Part shown: positions 19,730 through 31,800 of the stretch, piece after piece | Layout: every line of letters begins with the position of its first letter | How positions within the stretch are numbered: position 1 is the first letter of the stretch | Assembly (NCBI GenBank): GCA_942486035.1 | Contig: CALNXK010000080.1 | Location: 1,860,001-1,924,000, forward strand | Direction: 5' to 3' | DNA from: Porites lobata | Lineage: Eukaryota; Cnidaria; Anthozoa; Scleractinia; Poritidae | Length of the DNA stretch: 64,000 bases | Notes under the pieces: generated by a model | Seen by the model: the letters and a program-made list of their open reading frames with translations, nothing else | The model's database searches: none | What the model was told of the DNA's origin: nothing | Program-made: the position numbers and the translations under genes

Positions 19730-20647
19730 TCATGAATTTACACATCTACAGCCAGAAATATAAGCTTGTGTTTTACCAGCCGAATCTAGATACATGTCCA
19801 AGACCTTCTCACATAAATATTTTCCATTGACAGGTTTGCATCCAAGATTTGTTGTTTTAAAGCAAACATGTTCTTTCACCACATGGGTTGCATTAATCAT
19901 TAGCAATTTGACTTCTTTAACGCAAGGGTTGGAGTCTCGTCGAAATCTAAGATTCTCTTCTGCTGACGTGTTCTTGAACTTAAGGACGTTCTGCCTGCCA
20001 AACAACTTGATTACTTTCCCAAGAGTCTGCACAGTAGCTTTGTGATCTTGAACCACCTGTACGTCACGTGACTTTGGGCGAGCGTGAACGGAGTAATGGC
20101 AGTAAAGAATGATGACTGTCAATAAAAAGCTGATTTCCTATAACAGAGAGAGATGTGATCATTAGTATTTGATAAAATACACCATGGTTTCTGGAGTATT
20201 TAGACTGTTTTTACAAACAGCATAAATCTCCTGAGAAATATTTATACGTGGCTTTGTAGCTTTGAAGGCCAGTTATCAAATACTAGCGCTTCTACATACA
20301 GAATACAGAACAGTATGTGACTCGCTCTGATCAGACTTTCATCCTCAAGAAAAACTTGGGACAGAAGCATAGGAATATTTGCTAGGAACATGCTGTATTA
20401 AGACTATAACAATTTCTGTAACAATTGTTACAGACGTAATTTTTTTGCTTTGCTTTCTCGTATTGTCAGTTTGTTCCCTATGGTCCAGACAAGTTTAGTT
20501 TGAAATTTCGCCTCAAGGCAGATAATGAAAAGCTGGCAGCCCATTGTAAACTTTAAAGCATCACTACAATGCTTTCTGAGAAAGCTTTGTTTTGCAAGTG
20601 GAAAAATTGTTAATAACAACTTTTTTCACATCTTAACCTACCTTCAT
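19730..20647 (-). CDS. Secreted six-cysteine precursor, paralogue C (two exons)
   Basis: Most diverged copy. Exon 1 (20,642-20,647) encodes Met-Lys with donor GTAGGT. The intron ends CTCTGTTATAG and exon 2 is 19,730-20,137. The unspliced frame would start at an internal Met and lose part of the signal peptide, which supports the two-exon model. All six cysteines, the dibasic site and the C-x-C end are kept. Changes include VQVVQ and TVQT in the propeptide, GCKPVNGKY for GCSPVKGKY, LDMYLDSAGK, and AYISGCRCVNS at the C-terminus. The intron has diverged in sequence from A and B near 20,215-20,450, so this is the oldest split of the three. Its upstream flank ends the array at 21,268. Confidence 0.7.
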
Positions 20648-20744
20648 GATAGTATATCGCGTGTTTAGTTCTTAAACTTTTAGTTAAGTGATTCTTCTTT
20701 TTTCAAGTCCTGTGAAGGTATGATACCCTAGGGCCAGCTCACCC

Positions 20745-20754
20745 CTTTATATAC
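20745..20754 (-). promoter_or_regulatory. TATA box of paralogue C
   Basis: GTATATAAAG on the minus strand, at the same distance from the ATG as in A and B. It lies within a block that stays well conserved although the neighbouring intron has drifted. Confidence 0.6.
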
Positions 20755-21268
20755 GAAATTTTCATAGTTTTTTTTCTGTTATATTTAGAAGAAGTTCTTC
20801 ATAGTTTATTTTAATTTTTTTCCTTTTTAAATGGGAAATTGGCACAAAGGAAACGATAAAACTTACTGTTACAAGTCAGTTACACACTCGTAACACACCG
20901 TGAACAGGTGCTTAGACTGACGGGTTGGTTTCTTAGGATTAAATTACCGACAAAAAATTGGATTTATTCTAACAGAATATAGAAAAAAATCCACTCTCCT
21001 TGCTACTACCCTTTTGCTCTTCCGGAAAAAAATTTATGTTTATTTTGCTGGAAGAGTATTTTAGTTTTCGAATATTTTTAGGCAGTTTGGCTTGAGAAAG
21101 AGCAACATCATCATTATAACCAAGGAAAGCTTTAACATTTTGTTTTAGAAATAAATTAAATATTCTTATCACGGCCTTGAGCGAAAGCACGCGTTTTCAA
21201 TTCTCTGTGTTTAATTTTAGAAATACATTTACGGCGTAGGCTGTGGTTTGAGCAAAGTCAATAAACCT

Positions 21269-21827
21269 ATTTACTGCACATTCGTATGTAAAAATAACCG
21301 ATAAAGTCAGTATGAGGAGTTAAACCGGAAATTATTAATGCTGTTCACAGATTTAAAAGAAGATAATTCTTGTCGCGGAAGTTAATTTCTATTGAGCAGC
21401 GAGGCAGGTTCCTTGCTCTTTTCTTTCTTTTTACTTGAATTGTTTTGAGTTACAAGTATGTATAGACCTTGGATAACTCTAAGAAACAACATGTTAGAGA
21501 AATTCTTTTCTTCACACTAGTATGACGGCCGTACCTTGGTGTCCGTCTTCCGGGTGCATTTGACGTAATACTTTCCTAAAGGCAGAGGTAGGAACGTGCA
21601 GCTTCGTCCGCTGCGCATTACCGTGTCCTATCGGCGCGTCTAAAGTTACGATGACAGATTCCTTTTAATTCCGCTCTGTAATAAGTGTCCGAAAATACCA
21701 CTAGAATAACGCGTTCTATTTCCGCACAGGTAGTTCTATGATTCTCGAACGAAAATCTACACACTGTCATTTTGGATTACTTTCTCCACTGTTATGAAAA
21801 TATCCCCGTGGCAGTATACTTGCAGTA
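21269..21827. other. Non-coding spacer right of the gene array
   Basis: Single-copy-looking sequence between the array edge and a MITE. I see no open frame, RNA gene or repeat. Confidence 0.5.
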
Positions 21828-22247
21828 CAGTAAAACTCCGCAATTAAGAACCTTGATGTTAAAAACCTGTTAGGCTAAAATTTGCCAGTTTAGTCCCCTC
21901 TATCTAAGAACCTGTTTAACCTAAGTAAAATTTGAAACAGGTTGTTATTTTCTAAAATACATGAAGAAATTCTATACACTTGGGAAAATAAGATAAGTCA
22001 ACATTCAGAATCCTCTTTGGAGATATAGGTAACCTTAAATTATTATTACTCGAACTACAATGCAGATTTTATATGAGGAATACGCTAAACCACTAAAAAC
22101 TCTTAGTTATATTGTACTATAATCTTCAGAAAAGAAGAACCTCTTTAAGAACCTAAATAGGCTAAACTTGTGTTAACTACCCTTTATATAAGAACCTGTT
22201 TAAGTTAACTAGGAAAAATCCAGGTTCTTAGTTACGGGGTTTTACTT
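21828..22247. mobile_element. TIR MITE, ~420 bp, TA-flanked
   Basis: The left end CAGTAAAACTCCGCAATTAA and the right end (complement AAGTAAAACCCCGTAACTAA) form imperfect terminal inverted repeats of about 28 bp, flanked by TA on both sides. Internal copies of TTAAGAACCTGTTTAA-like words occur near 21,905 and 22,190. TA targets and CAGTAAAAC ends are typical of pogo/mariner-type non-autonomous elements. There is no transposase. Confidence 0.7.
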
Positions 22248-23044
22248 TATTTAAGGTAGACATCAACCTGTAACACACTTTTTCCCGTCAGTGTTTTTAA
22301 CAACATATTTCCAAAGTAGAAACCAAACTTGAGTAGTGTGACAGCCAACGAACTACATCGGGTCACAAAAGCAGTTGCATAACTCAAATTTACAGCCACG
22401 TAACATAAATGTCACGGGGGCGCCAGAAGGGTCCATTAGTTTTTTGGGGAGAAGCTATATTTCCCTTATTTGAACGGCGCGATTCGAGATTGAGCGAGAT
22501 TCGGGAATTTAGGAATATGCGACGGGATTTTAATGATCACTATGTGAATTTACGGCGTGGATTTTTGGAGACTTTTGATGAAAAGTTAGCTGCGTTATAA
22601 ATATACTGAAAGCAATAACAACTTAAACTTTGCATTCAACCTCAAACAATTTGTCAATACTTTTCTCGACCCCGTTATGCGCCTTTTGAGATTGTAGCAC
22701 TTTTCCCGCATCCGTTTAATCTGTCACTGGTTCTGTAAATTGTCGGAATATGAAGTCGTTCCCAGGGTTCTCTCTTAGGAAGTCACTGTTAAGGATTGGA
22801 CAAGAACGGTCGCGATTACGTACGGAATTGAACTGAGGGTAAAATCTGGTGATAACGTATCCAACTATCCGTTACGTTATCAGTCAAGACAAAACCACTT
22901 TAAATGATATGTGACAGCGCGCGAAAAGGACTGAACGCAACTTACGGTACCCAATTTGCAGCTCTGTCATTGGTCAAGTCAGTTTTTATGGATCTTCTTG
23001 TGCGATTGTCACTGTCAACAAGAGCAAGTATCGTGATTTCTTTG
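22248..23044. other. Spacer without a supported gene
   Basis: A 63-codon open frame (22,409-22,600) has no recognised domain, neighbours or splice sites. Nothing else stands out. Confidence 0.4.
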
Positions 23045-23255
23045 TATTACGTCACAGATGATTCAGAGCAGTAAAAGGGCTGCGAGATGGGGCCTACAGT
23101 TTTCTGTTCCTCACCGAGAAGACTACTGATGTCTAATCATTTGTGGATGTCAGAACAAAGAAAGCACATTCTCCTTAGTTGGTACGGCCGCGGTTTAAAC
23201 CCGCAACCTCTCGCTCGGATGAAGGGAGCTTATCCCATCAGAGTTACGTGGGAGG
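23045..23255 (-). repeat. tRNA-derived SINE
   Basis: On the minus strand a tRNA-like head starts near 23,252. A box A-like TAACTCTGATGGGATAAGC is followed by a box B-like GAGGTTGCGGGTTTAAACC. The body that follows (AGGAGAATGTGCTTTCTTTG, CACAAATGATTAGAC) is one I associate with an abundant coral SINE-like repeat. It is degenerate and inactive. Confidence 0.6.
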
Positions 23256-23739
23256 CCGTAATTAGCTAAATTGTTTCACGTAGGTAACAGGTTAACAAAT
23301 AAGTATCGTGCAAGGAGATGCTACTCCTGAAAGCGAGAAAAGCCTCTGCCTGCAGTGGCGGATACAGAGGAGGGCCCCCCTTATTTTTAGACCAAACTGA
23401 GGCCCTAACGTCCGAAAAAAATTTTTGGAGCCTGCCCCCCCCCCACCCTCATCTCCGGATCTGGATGACCACACCCTGTCCCCCCACTTATCTGAGGGTA
23501 TGGATCCCCCACTGGCTTGGATAGGACATCTTGTATAGTGTTGCATGTGATTCCATGAAAGCCCTTTCCTTATGCAGTTAATACATTTTACGTTTTCTGA
23601 CTGATGTATATTTGTCGGGGTCAGGGATTCAATGAAAGATCACTGAAGTTGAAAAAACAGCTACCTTTGTTGGCGCTCTTTTCCAATTAACAAATTTTGT
23701 TTAACATGACATTGCGCATTTCAAAAGTTTTCTGACTCT

Positions 23740-23850
23740 TACTGTCCGACTTTCCGATGTTCACTGTCAGATCTCCCGATGTCGAATGTCCGACTTTCCG
23801 ATATCCATTGTCCGATGGCTGACTGTCCGATGTCTGAGGATTCTAACTGT
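23740..23850. repeat. Short degenerate tandem tract, TGTCCGA-type
   Basis: Words such as CTGTCCGACTTTCCGATGT, ATGTCCGACTTTCCGATAT and TGTCCGATGTCTGA recur about every 10-20 bp. On the other strand these read TCGGACAT and AGACATCGGACA, the same words as the large arrays at 58.6-63.8 kb. Confidence 0.55.
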
Positions 23851-24480
23851 CCAATTGAGTTCTCTCATTTACCAATAGACTAGAGGAATTATTAATTGTC
23901 AATGCTTTAAACATAACAAGCCTCCTGCCTGCAATCGCGAACACGGCCGACTCGACCAGAAGTAACACTTCTTTTAAAAGCTGCCCATCCAAAGCTGCAA
24001 AAAGTGACGTTTACTTTGAACCGCTATTAATAATGTCAATCGTTAATTAATGGGAAATATAATCCTATACCTTAAAGTTAAAGTTGCGTTATGACCTTAA
24101 AAACTTACTGTCATTTTTGTTTTGCTTGAGCCCTCGAAATTCTTCTAGAAATTCTTCGTTCTTTGGATTCTCTTTGCAAAAATACAATCTCTTGAAGCCT
24201 TCGTATAGCTATATATATATAAAGCATTTTCAATCTAGGGATTTTCCTTTGTAAACTTAGCAAAAATTCTTCCTCGTTTATTTTTGTTTTCCGTCCTTTT
24301 ACGTTTGTAGCAGCATCAGCGCGCAACAGCAAAAAAAAAACCTTCTGTCAAGGTGAATCATATGCCTCAAAAATAACCAGTTCCTACGATTATTACAACT
24401 TGTAAATTAAGCTCTTTTTTCAGTGTCTCGTCTTTTCATCTTTTATGTTTTTTCTTCAATTATTTCATTTTTGAAGGGTA

Positions 24481-24502
24481 AAGCAAAGCAAAGCAAAGCA
24501 AG
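24481..24502 (-). repeat. (AGCAA)n tail, likely LINE 3' end
   Basis: Four to five AGCAA units follow AATTATTTATTTAAGC on the opposite strand. Pentanucleotide tails after an A/T-rich segment are typical of truncated LINE 3' ends. Confidence 0.35.
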
Positions 24503-24667
24503 GAATTATTTATTTAAGCCGATGTAACACTTTTCAGTAAAACATCCTTTACACAGATTCAACGATGTTGCTGAAGCTCAGCAAAATCTTTATCAGATTA
24601 TTTATTCCTTTATACCTTTTAAGAGCTGATGTGTACATGAAAATATATTTCAAGACGAGCAGTCTTT

Positions 24668-24910
24668 TCTAGCCTGCGAGAGCATCCGGTTTTTTTTCGG
24701 ATCTAGTTTCAGCCGCCGAGAAAAACCGGAGGCGAGAGAAGCGACGACCGGAAATACGTCTGCGGTTCGCTGGCTAGATCTTTACCTACTTCCAGATCAT
24801 TCCAGTTTTCCCTTCTAAAGGTTGTGGCCGGGTGTCAGGTGCTTGGAGGTATAGGAGGGTAGGGGAAAATCGCGTGCGAGTGGGAGGAAAGCCGAGGGGG
24901 CTTTCCTCGA
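24668..24910. repeat. Dispersed repeat fragment with CCGG-rich inverted arms
   Basis: ATCCGGTTTTTTTTCGG and GCCGAGAAAAACCGGA form inverted arms in a GC-richer island. I recognise the wording as a dispersed repeat seen in coral genomes, but cannot name the family. Confidence 0.35.
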
Positions 24911-25171
24911 TCCCTTTGGTACCCAGACGAAAGTTAAGTTTTCATAATCGTGACTGAACAGCCACGGAATGATCACCGACCTGTGATCACTATGATCTCT
25001 GCTACAGACAAAAGTTAACCCTGCTACAAAAAAATTAAAGAACGCTTACAAATGACAAGATAAATCCCTTATGTCATTCTATTCAATAGTTCCATGCATT
25101 CAAGCATCTATCAAAGGAAGCTTAAGCTTTGATTTCAGTGACAATGTACATCATTCCAGATATACTTAAAA

Positions 25172-25254
25172 CAAATCTTTCAGTAAACTATTGTTTGTGT
25201 GAAAACAGTGTTAAACACTGTTTTCACACAAACAATAGTTAACTGAAAGATTTG
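25172..25254. repeat. Near-perfect 83-nt palindrome
   Basis: Left arm 25,172-25,212 and right arm 25,214-25,254 pair over 41 bp with one mismatch and a single central base. Transcribed, it would form one very long hairpin. No transposon ends or target duplication are visible. Confidence 0.9.
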
Positions 25255-26955
25255 CTTTTTTTTAATTTGAAGGTCACTTTAAATCGACCCTCAGCCTGTC
25301 TTCGGTGAGACGGTGTATTCAGCTGTCGTTGATAACATTCGTAAGGTATCCTTCCTCTGAGATCATAAGTGCTTAGGCTGCTGGGGTGTTACATAAAAAA
25401 AAAGTTACAGTCGGTACTGTTAAGCATTAATAAGCACATTCTTAATACGCGTAATTTGAAGGTCACAATTGCGGAAGTGTTTTAACACAGTGTTTATAAA
25501 TAGCAAGCTTAGGGGGTACGCCTTAATTGCTGTTACATGTATTTCACTTTAAAGTACGTCATTTGAATACGGAAGCGGGCCAGTGAGAGGGGTTGCAGTT
25601 ATAACAAACTTTGAATTTTTACCCAGTTTGGTGGATATGGGGTCGTCCGCTCGGTAATAAAACTTGCAATTAAATTTAAGGTAAAAAAAAAAAACAGGTA
25701 TAAGCCATGTCTCCCTGGGTTGCTTTTAAAACAATGGCATTTTGCGGGCATGAGTTGTACATGTCCTTAAAAATAATTTCATAGCTGTGATCCAGCGGAA
25801 AGAATCATTTCAGTTTAAGTGTAAAAATGGTCAGGTCTAAGCGCCTAAAGCCGTTCAATACTAGCTAATACTACAAACTCTTAGTTTTTTGCTACCTAGT
25901 TTTTTGCCGGATCTGTTTTAATTCATTCCGGCTTTTTTCTGTAAACGTTTTTTAAGTTGACAAATAAAATGGTTGCTCGCTGTTGATAACGCTTACGCTG
26001 TCCTGTTTCATCAAGAGTCCTACAAAGACAGCCTCGGCTGGGGCCTCCGAAATTTTCACAAAATACCCCTGTTCGCTGTTTATTTACTAAACTATTATTT
26101 ATATTAGCATGAACACAGCATTTTAGTATTTTATTGTCTCTGATAATTCTAGGATGAAGTTTCTTGTAATGGTGAGCGATATAATGATTCCCGACAATTC
26201 CATCAGATGACGTCACTATCACACTGTTATCTGAATTCCGATCCCTGCTTAAACGATTCTTCGTTGCCTGCTATAAGTTCCTATCAGAACTTGCTTCTAA
26301 AAAACGCTCTTGCGGAAACTTAACTTCTCAGAATGTGCCAGGAAACATGATTTCAGTTCGGAAGCAAAATTTGCGTCCGGGAAGCAAGAAGTGTTTTTTG
26401 ATTTTGATTCACTGAGTTGACACATTTTTTTCAACCACTAGTTTAGCCAAGCGGCAATACTGGTGACTTTCTTAAGTTCGCTCCAAGTTTCCTTATCGTA
26501 TACTTGAAGTTATGGTAAAAGCCTTTTAAAAATGTTTAATCTGAAAAGGGCAAAAAAGTAAAGAGAGATCGGAACTAACCCGATAAAACCAGTGCCGGGG
26601 CCTCCGTAACTGATCACTTGTTTTTATCAACGGATGATGAAACTTTCGCAGGTTCGGTTGTCGATTAGGATGTCAGTTTCTTGAGAATATAGAAATTGAC
26701 TTGTTAGAGCAAATACCAATGGAAACGTTTGTAGATGTCTGTTCAACCATATTCATGGGAAAATAGGTCATATAGCCTCCTAGTCCGGATACTTTAGTAC
26801 CTATCAGGGCTCCTGTACCTACCAACTTGTGTGAATACACACCTGCAAGATTCCTTTTGATGAAAAGTTTGAAATATCTCAGACATCAGTGAATGCTTAT
26901 CAGAACTAACCACCACAATTAGGTTTAGTGTCAATTTTAGCTATCGTCAGTGTAA

Positions 26956-26991
<36 letters not shown>

Positions 26992-27230
26992 AAAGTCAGA
27001 TATAAATCAGATATACATTAGTGTAGGATGAAATACATACTTAACTGCCCGAAAAAAAGTTCAAACTACTGGCAGTAAGGTGTATTAAACATAACTTAAG
27101 TAGTTATCTTCGTTCAATTCAATTTATCAGCCTAGTTAGTGGTTAGATCATGATCTTGACATCAGAAGCTAGAATTTAAAAAAAAAAAAGCCGAGAGAGG
27201 AACTGGGAAGTCGAGAGAAATGATTTCTAA
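25255..27230. other. Gene-free stretch with an AT microsatellite
   Basis: I find no supported coding or RNA gene. An (AT)n run lies at 26,959-26,986. A 99-codon minus-strand frame at 25,923-26,222 lacks any recognisable feature. Confidence 0.5.
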
Positions 27231-27240
27231 AGTAAGGCCT

Positions 27241-27650
27241 AGGATAAACGTCGAACGTCTCATAAGACGAACCAAACTTAGTAAGTTACGTTCGACCTCT
27301 GGCCCAGTTAAGAGGCAGTCTCCCTAAAAGCGGTCCACTCGATTTCGCGAGAAAAAATACTTTTCCTTTATTTTTTGTCGGTGAAGAGGCTTTAGTAGGT
27401 ATATACTAAAATCGCTATTTTTGTTTTCAAATTCTCATTCTTAGCTCTGTTACAAGCCAAAAACGAATTGAGTCCGTCTCGGCTCCTCAGGAGAGTGTGT
27501 GTTTCAAAAACTAAAATTGATGGATTTTGAAAAGCGCGTTGCAAACAAACGAATGCCCGCACAAAAAATCTGTTCAATTCGGTTTTTTTAGTTAACCTTC
27601 GATAGTTCACAGGCTAAATAAAAATATCTTTGATCAAAACGTGTTCAAGT
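27241..27650 (+). repeat. Left copy of a long inverted pair
   Basis: 27,296-27,650 is the reverse complement of 46,350-46,700, with identity in the mid-90s percent by eye. The outer segment (AAACGTCGAACGT near 27,246) also matches, with an internal deletion, the far end at about 47,080. This is either a dispersed repeat or one end of a large element. Confidence 0.8.
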
Positions 27651-27795
27651 TTCCATCTTTTTTTAACATAGGCAAAAAAGAGAAGAAAAATGTGTCTGAG
27701 AATATTCTAGAAAGAAACAAAAGCCTTTCCAGACTATAAAAACAACAAGTTAACAAAGGCGAAAATTTGGGATTTTTCCAAATAAAATACTGTTG
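27651..27795 (+). repeat. Solitary monomer of the 40.7-45.2 kb satellite
   Basis: ATTCTAGAAAGAAACAAAAGCC, CTTTCCAGACTATAAAAACAA and GATTTTTCCAAA match monomers near 42,040-42,110 in the same orientation and order. It directly follows the inverted repeat copy. Confidence 0.75.
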
Positions 27796-28730
27796 GTGTG
27801 ATTTTGAGTGGTGCAAGCGTAATGCTTGTTTGTGATTGGTGTGCCCGTGTCCAGCAATATTAATCCTGTGGGCCCAACCCCCAAGGACACCTCATGAAGT
27901 TTACACAACGTACGATTCCTTGTCGCTTCGGTTTCGAGCTGAAAACGCACATGGCATGCCTGCATGTTTGCAACTGTAACTTGTCATGTCCGACGAAACG
28001 TTTCCACGGAACGAAGAGAATATGTCAGGTAACCTTTAATATTTTTATTGTCAGTGTCGTTTCAATGCATTCACCCCTGAGTCTTCACTCCTGGTCAATA
28101 CCGACAGTAAACCGTTTAATGCAGAAGCAAGTAGCACAAGTAGCCTTCGTTGCGTGTCCACTTTTCAGTCCGGTTGTCCGTGGAGGACTTGATAAAGTCC
28201 TTTTGCAAAAGACAAGATGACTTTTTGTAGGGAAAATCTTGCTCGAGTAACCGACGTTTTTTTGGCGGCTTACTAGCCGAACTGGGAACCAAAAGCAAAC
28301 ATGGCGGAGTCGATCGAAGTCGATGTTCGCTGAAAGGTTTTGGATTTTGTACGGATTCAAGTCCATCCTTTAAAAAGGGAAACGCACTATTGAAAAGGTG
28401 CTTAGTGAACCGTAAAAGGGTTTAAAAACTTTGATGTTTCTTGGGGAATTGAGAAACGAGGCAGTTTTTCAATGTCTGTATTTTTTACTTGTTTTTCAGG
28501 TACTTCACGTGATTTCAGTGTCCAGTGTAGCTGCAGAGTGACAACTAACTGGGCCGTTTGAGCTGGTGAGGTTAAAGTAAGAGACATTCCAGCCCCTTCT
28601 GAGGGAAAATTGGGAGGTTTTTTTCAACCCCAAAGGAGCTAATATGAGAGCCGAAGGCACGAGTCTTCAGTCAGTCATCTACAGTAATTCTCTAGATAAA
28701 CAGAATAAATCTGATGCAGAAACCTGGATT
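27796..28730. other. Spacer with a promoter-like CpG patch
   Basis: No supported gene. Near 28,300 an ATG in the context AACATGGCGGAG opens a frame of only 11 codons within CpG-richer sequence, which could mark a promoter, but nothing downstream supports it. Confidence 0.3.
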
Positions 28731-28766
28731 GCCTTAACTTAACTTTAACTTTAACTTTATTATTCC
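28731..28766 (-). repeat. (TTAACT)n-type tail
   Basis: TTAACTTAACTTTAACTTTAA followed by CTTTATTATTCC looks like the 3' tail of a minus-strand LINE or SINE whose body would extend rightward to about 28,880. Confidence 0.3.
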
Positions 28767-28880
28767 ATCGCTCATATAGTACAAACGCAGTAAAGCCAAA
28801 GCCGGGGGCTTATACGGCCTGTGGTCAGAATGACAGAAATTATTTTATATAGAAACAAGACGCACGAGTGCGTGAACCCG

Positions 28881-31800
28881 GCCTTCTTTTAGTTCATAAA
28901 ATGATAGAGTGCCCGGGGAAAATGTGCACTATGCAGTAATGCACCACAACCCATATGAACTTTGATGATGAATTGATGATGAATAAATGGAAAAAAATAC
29001 TACCGGCTAGCAAATAAGACTGGAAAATAGACTCGAATGTTCCAAAGGGGTGTACTTGACCATGACAGCATAATGCTTCAAAGTAGTGTTGCAGCTAGTT
29101 TTCTTTTTCTTCAAATTAGCATGAGCTTCAGTCACAATCTTAGGTAGTAAACTTATATTTTGAGTGAAAAATCTTTGAAATAACACCCTATATGAAAAGC
29201 AAGAGAACATAATGGTTGGAATAATTATGCCAGGATCTTAAATTTGTCCTGGTTGCTGCAATAGAAGTGCTTATTGTACATGCTAAATTACTACAAAGGA
29301 GTGAAAAACCCAGATCTTCCCATGAGTAAGATCTTTATTCATGTTATTGGCACTCTGATACAGGTACTTCAAAGAGAAACTATCGGCATCTTCTTTATGT
29401 TAATTCATCATCAGAAAACTTCGAAAAGTGTTGCTGCACTTATTGTTTAATTTGGGATCAAGTTTGTCTTCTCTGAAAAAAAAGTAAATAAATAAAGGAT
29501 TTATCAATATTTCATTGCCTTGTTATCAGATTCAACAGCAAGCAAAGAAGTAACCATGCCTCGTTGAGGATAATCCCAAAACCACCTTAAAATACAGAAC
29601 ATTATAATCGAATCGATTTGTCGATCCTTTTAATTGCAAGTTTGAATGTACAGTAGCTGAACACAGCAAAGAAAAAAATTTCTAGCATAGATAATTTTGA
29701 ATTTTTTAATAATGTTGGATCGAGTTTTGCAAGATCGAAATTCGATAGTAAGCAATAGCCCATTTTTTAAAAAGCTATAAGCTTACATGTAATCTTTGAT
29801 TTAATTTAACAGTGAGATGTTGTTAAAATCATGTCGAATTTTAGCATCAAACAACTCCACGTGCTTTACAAACCTGCCGCTTCCATGCGAGCTCGATAGA
29901 AGTTAATCCATATATGCCAAAAAAAGTCAAAGAATATTTCTTTCCATCGATATAGTAGGTTTCCGTTTTTACACCGAGACAGCCGGGAAGCACGAGACTT
30001 GACTAAGCCCAAACTTCTGCGATGAACAGTCAGATTTGTTTGTTTTGATGAATGAAATTAAATAAATGCACCGAACGGTGATTTACTGCCACTTTCCTGC
30101 AACTAGGTGCAAACTTTGCTATATTACTAAATCAAAACAATTTCTCCGCTTTTAAATTTTCTAATATACATAATGCGTCTTACTGTTTTGCGATAAAAGC
30201 TATAAAGCATAAAAATTCTAAGGTGTTTACAGTGACTTGTGAGTTTATGCAGATAGAACAGTCAAGTTGTACAATTTAGGACAAAAACAGTCCATATGTT
30301 TATATAAAACTGCTTCTTCCTTGCACCTTGGTACATGCTTACTCGCCAAAACAAAGGCCAATAGTGTTTCTTCAACTGCTATATAAATTCTCGTGGCTTG
30401 CACTAAACATAAAAAGTGAACATCACCCACCTTTTTAGCATGTCTTCTTCTCGCAACCAGCACCGATCGCAACGCCGATCTCGATTAAAAAGGATCGAGC
30501 CACCGTGTTTGTTTGACAGTTCCGGGATACATTATCCTCTAGACAACACATATCACTAAACATTTCGACCAAAATAATTGTCGATGTCTCATAGAGGCAA
30601 CAATACCACAACGTTAACGCAACGGACCGAAAAAAGGCTGCCTTTTGTTTGACAACACGTCAAGGTGATTTTACCTCTAAGCCAATGAATTTGCCGGAAA
30701 TCGATCACATGATAATCAGCCAGTACAGGCATGCGCTTTAAAGACTAGAGGGCGATTTGACGACGAAGGAAAAACCAAGCCCAGAACTATACCCGTCTCT
30801 TCCTGAAAGGAAGGCCGGGTAATGAAGACTGTAGGCTAAACTACAAAACTAAAACAAGATACAAAACTGAAATTAAATAAGTTTACATGCATGCAGTCCT
30901 ATAACAGTCCATAAGTAGTGACAAATAAACTAACAATAAGCTAAGAGAATCCTGCGCTAGTTCAATTTAGGCTTAAAAAGTGAAGTTTAGTTTCTTTTTG
31001 AAGTTAGTATTGAATATTTTATTTTAGTCAGTAATTGTAACCTAACACTAAATAGAAGTGATAAGCTGATAGTAAAAATACACTTAATTTTCCAGAAAAA
31101 TGTCTGTGCATGGCAAATTAAACATGAAGCATGTAATCCTCAGAGGCCAGCGGCATGCAAACCTGAACTAAAAGCATGGATTAATCATGAAGAGGTAGGT
31201 AACACATCCTACATGGGTGGAGACATAACTGGATCCTCTTTTGGATCCCTTTTTGGGCCACTCATTTCCTTTAAATATAGAGAATTCATATAACTCGTTT
31301 CTTATATGCTAATGAAAACCGCTAACTGCTAATGCGAAGAACAATGGAGAAGGCACGCACCAAACTGGACACTGCTACAAATTCTTAATTGAAAGAGAGT
31401 TCGAATCATGTCTTCTGTTGATTTTACGTGCGGGATGCCGAAGTTTCATCCATGTTTCTCCCAAACAAATGTTCAAATACCTGAAATACTGGGAAAAGCA
31501 CATCTCAACCGCTGGAGTTTTCCTCACTATAAAGACTGAAAGTTGCTAAACAAGTGATGTTGCAGTTTTTTAGTCTGGCTGTGGTAACTGAAAAGACCAC
31601 AAAAATCAGCAAAAAGGCAAGTATATTTAAAAGTACTGCTGTTGCCTAGTACAGAATATTCTTGAATCAGATAACTACCGGTATCATTAATTTTGGTTTG
31701 AAAAAGTGCATCACATTCCAATGTGAATTGCCAGTGAGTACAAAAGCTGGTCATTAAACAATATTGTGTGCGTCATTTTCATATAAGGAACGGATTATAC

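Larger units (their letters stand above)
1..21268. repeat. Tandem segmental duplication carrying a secreted-peptide gene family
   Basis: The same 4-5 kb sequence recurs as a partial unit at the left edge (1-2,814) and as units A (2,815-14,099, interrupted by the retrotransposon), B (14,100-19,190) and C (19,191-21,268). Anchors are the segment starting CAGTCAGAATTCAACGC at 2,820, 14,104 and 19,202, and the segment TTGAGCAAAGTCAATAAACG near 2, 4,864 and 16,142. A and B look nearly identical by eye; C is more diverged. Homology in C stops at about 21,268, right after the shared TTGAGCAAAGTCAATAAAC, so this is the right edge of the array. Spacing between gene copies is about 11.3 kb (A to B, or 4.05 kb without the retrotransposon) and 5.1 kb (B to C). 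Confidence 0.9.

Noticed and set aside
22409..22600. 63-codon plus-strand frame
   Set aside because: Charged but without a recognisable domain, splice sites, repeat support or neighbours. It is too short to defend.
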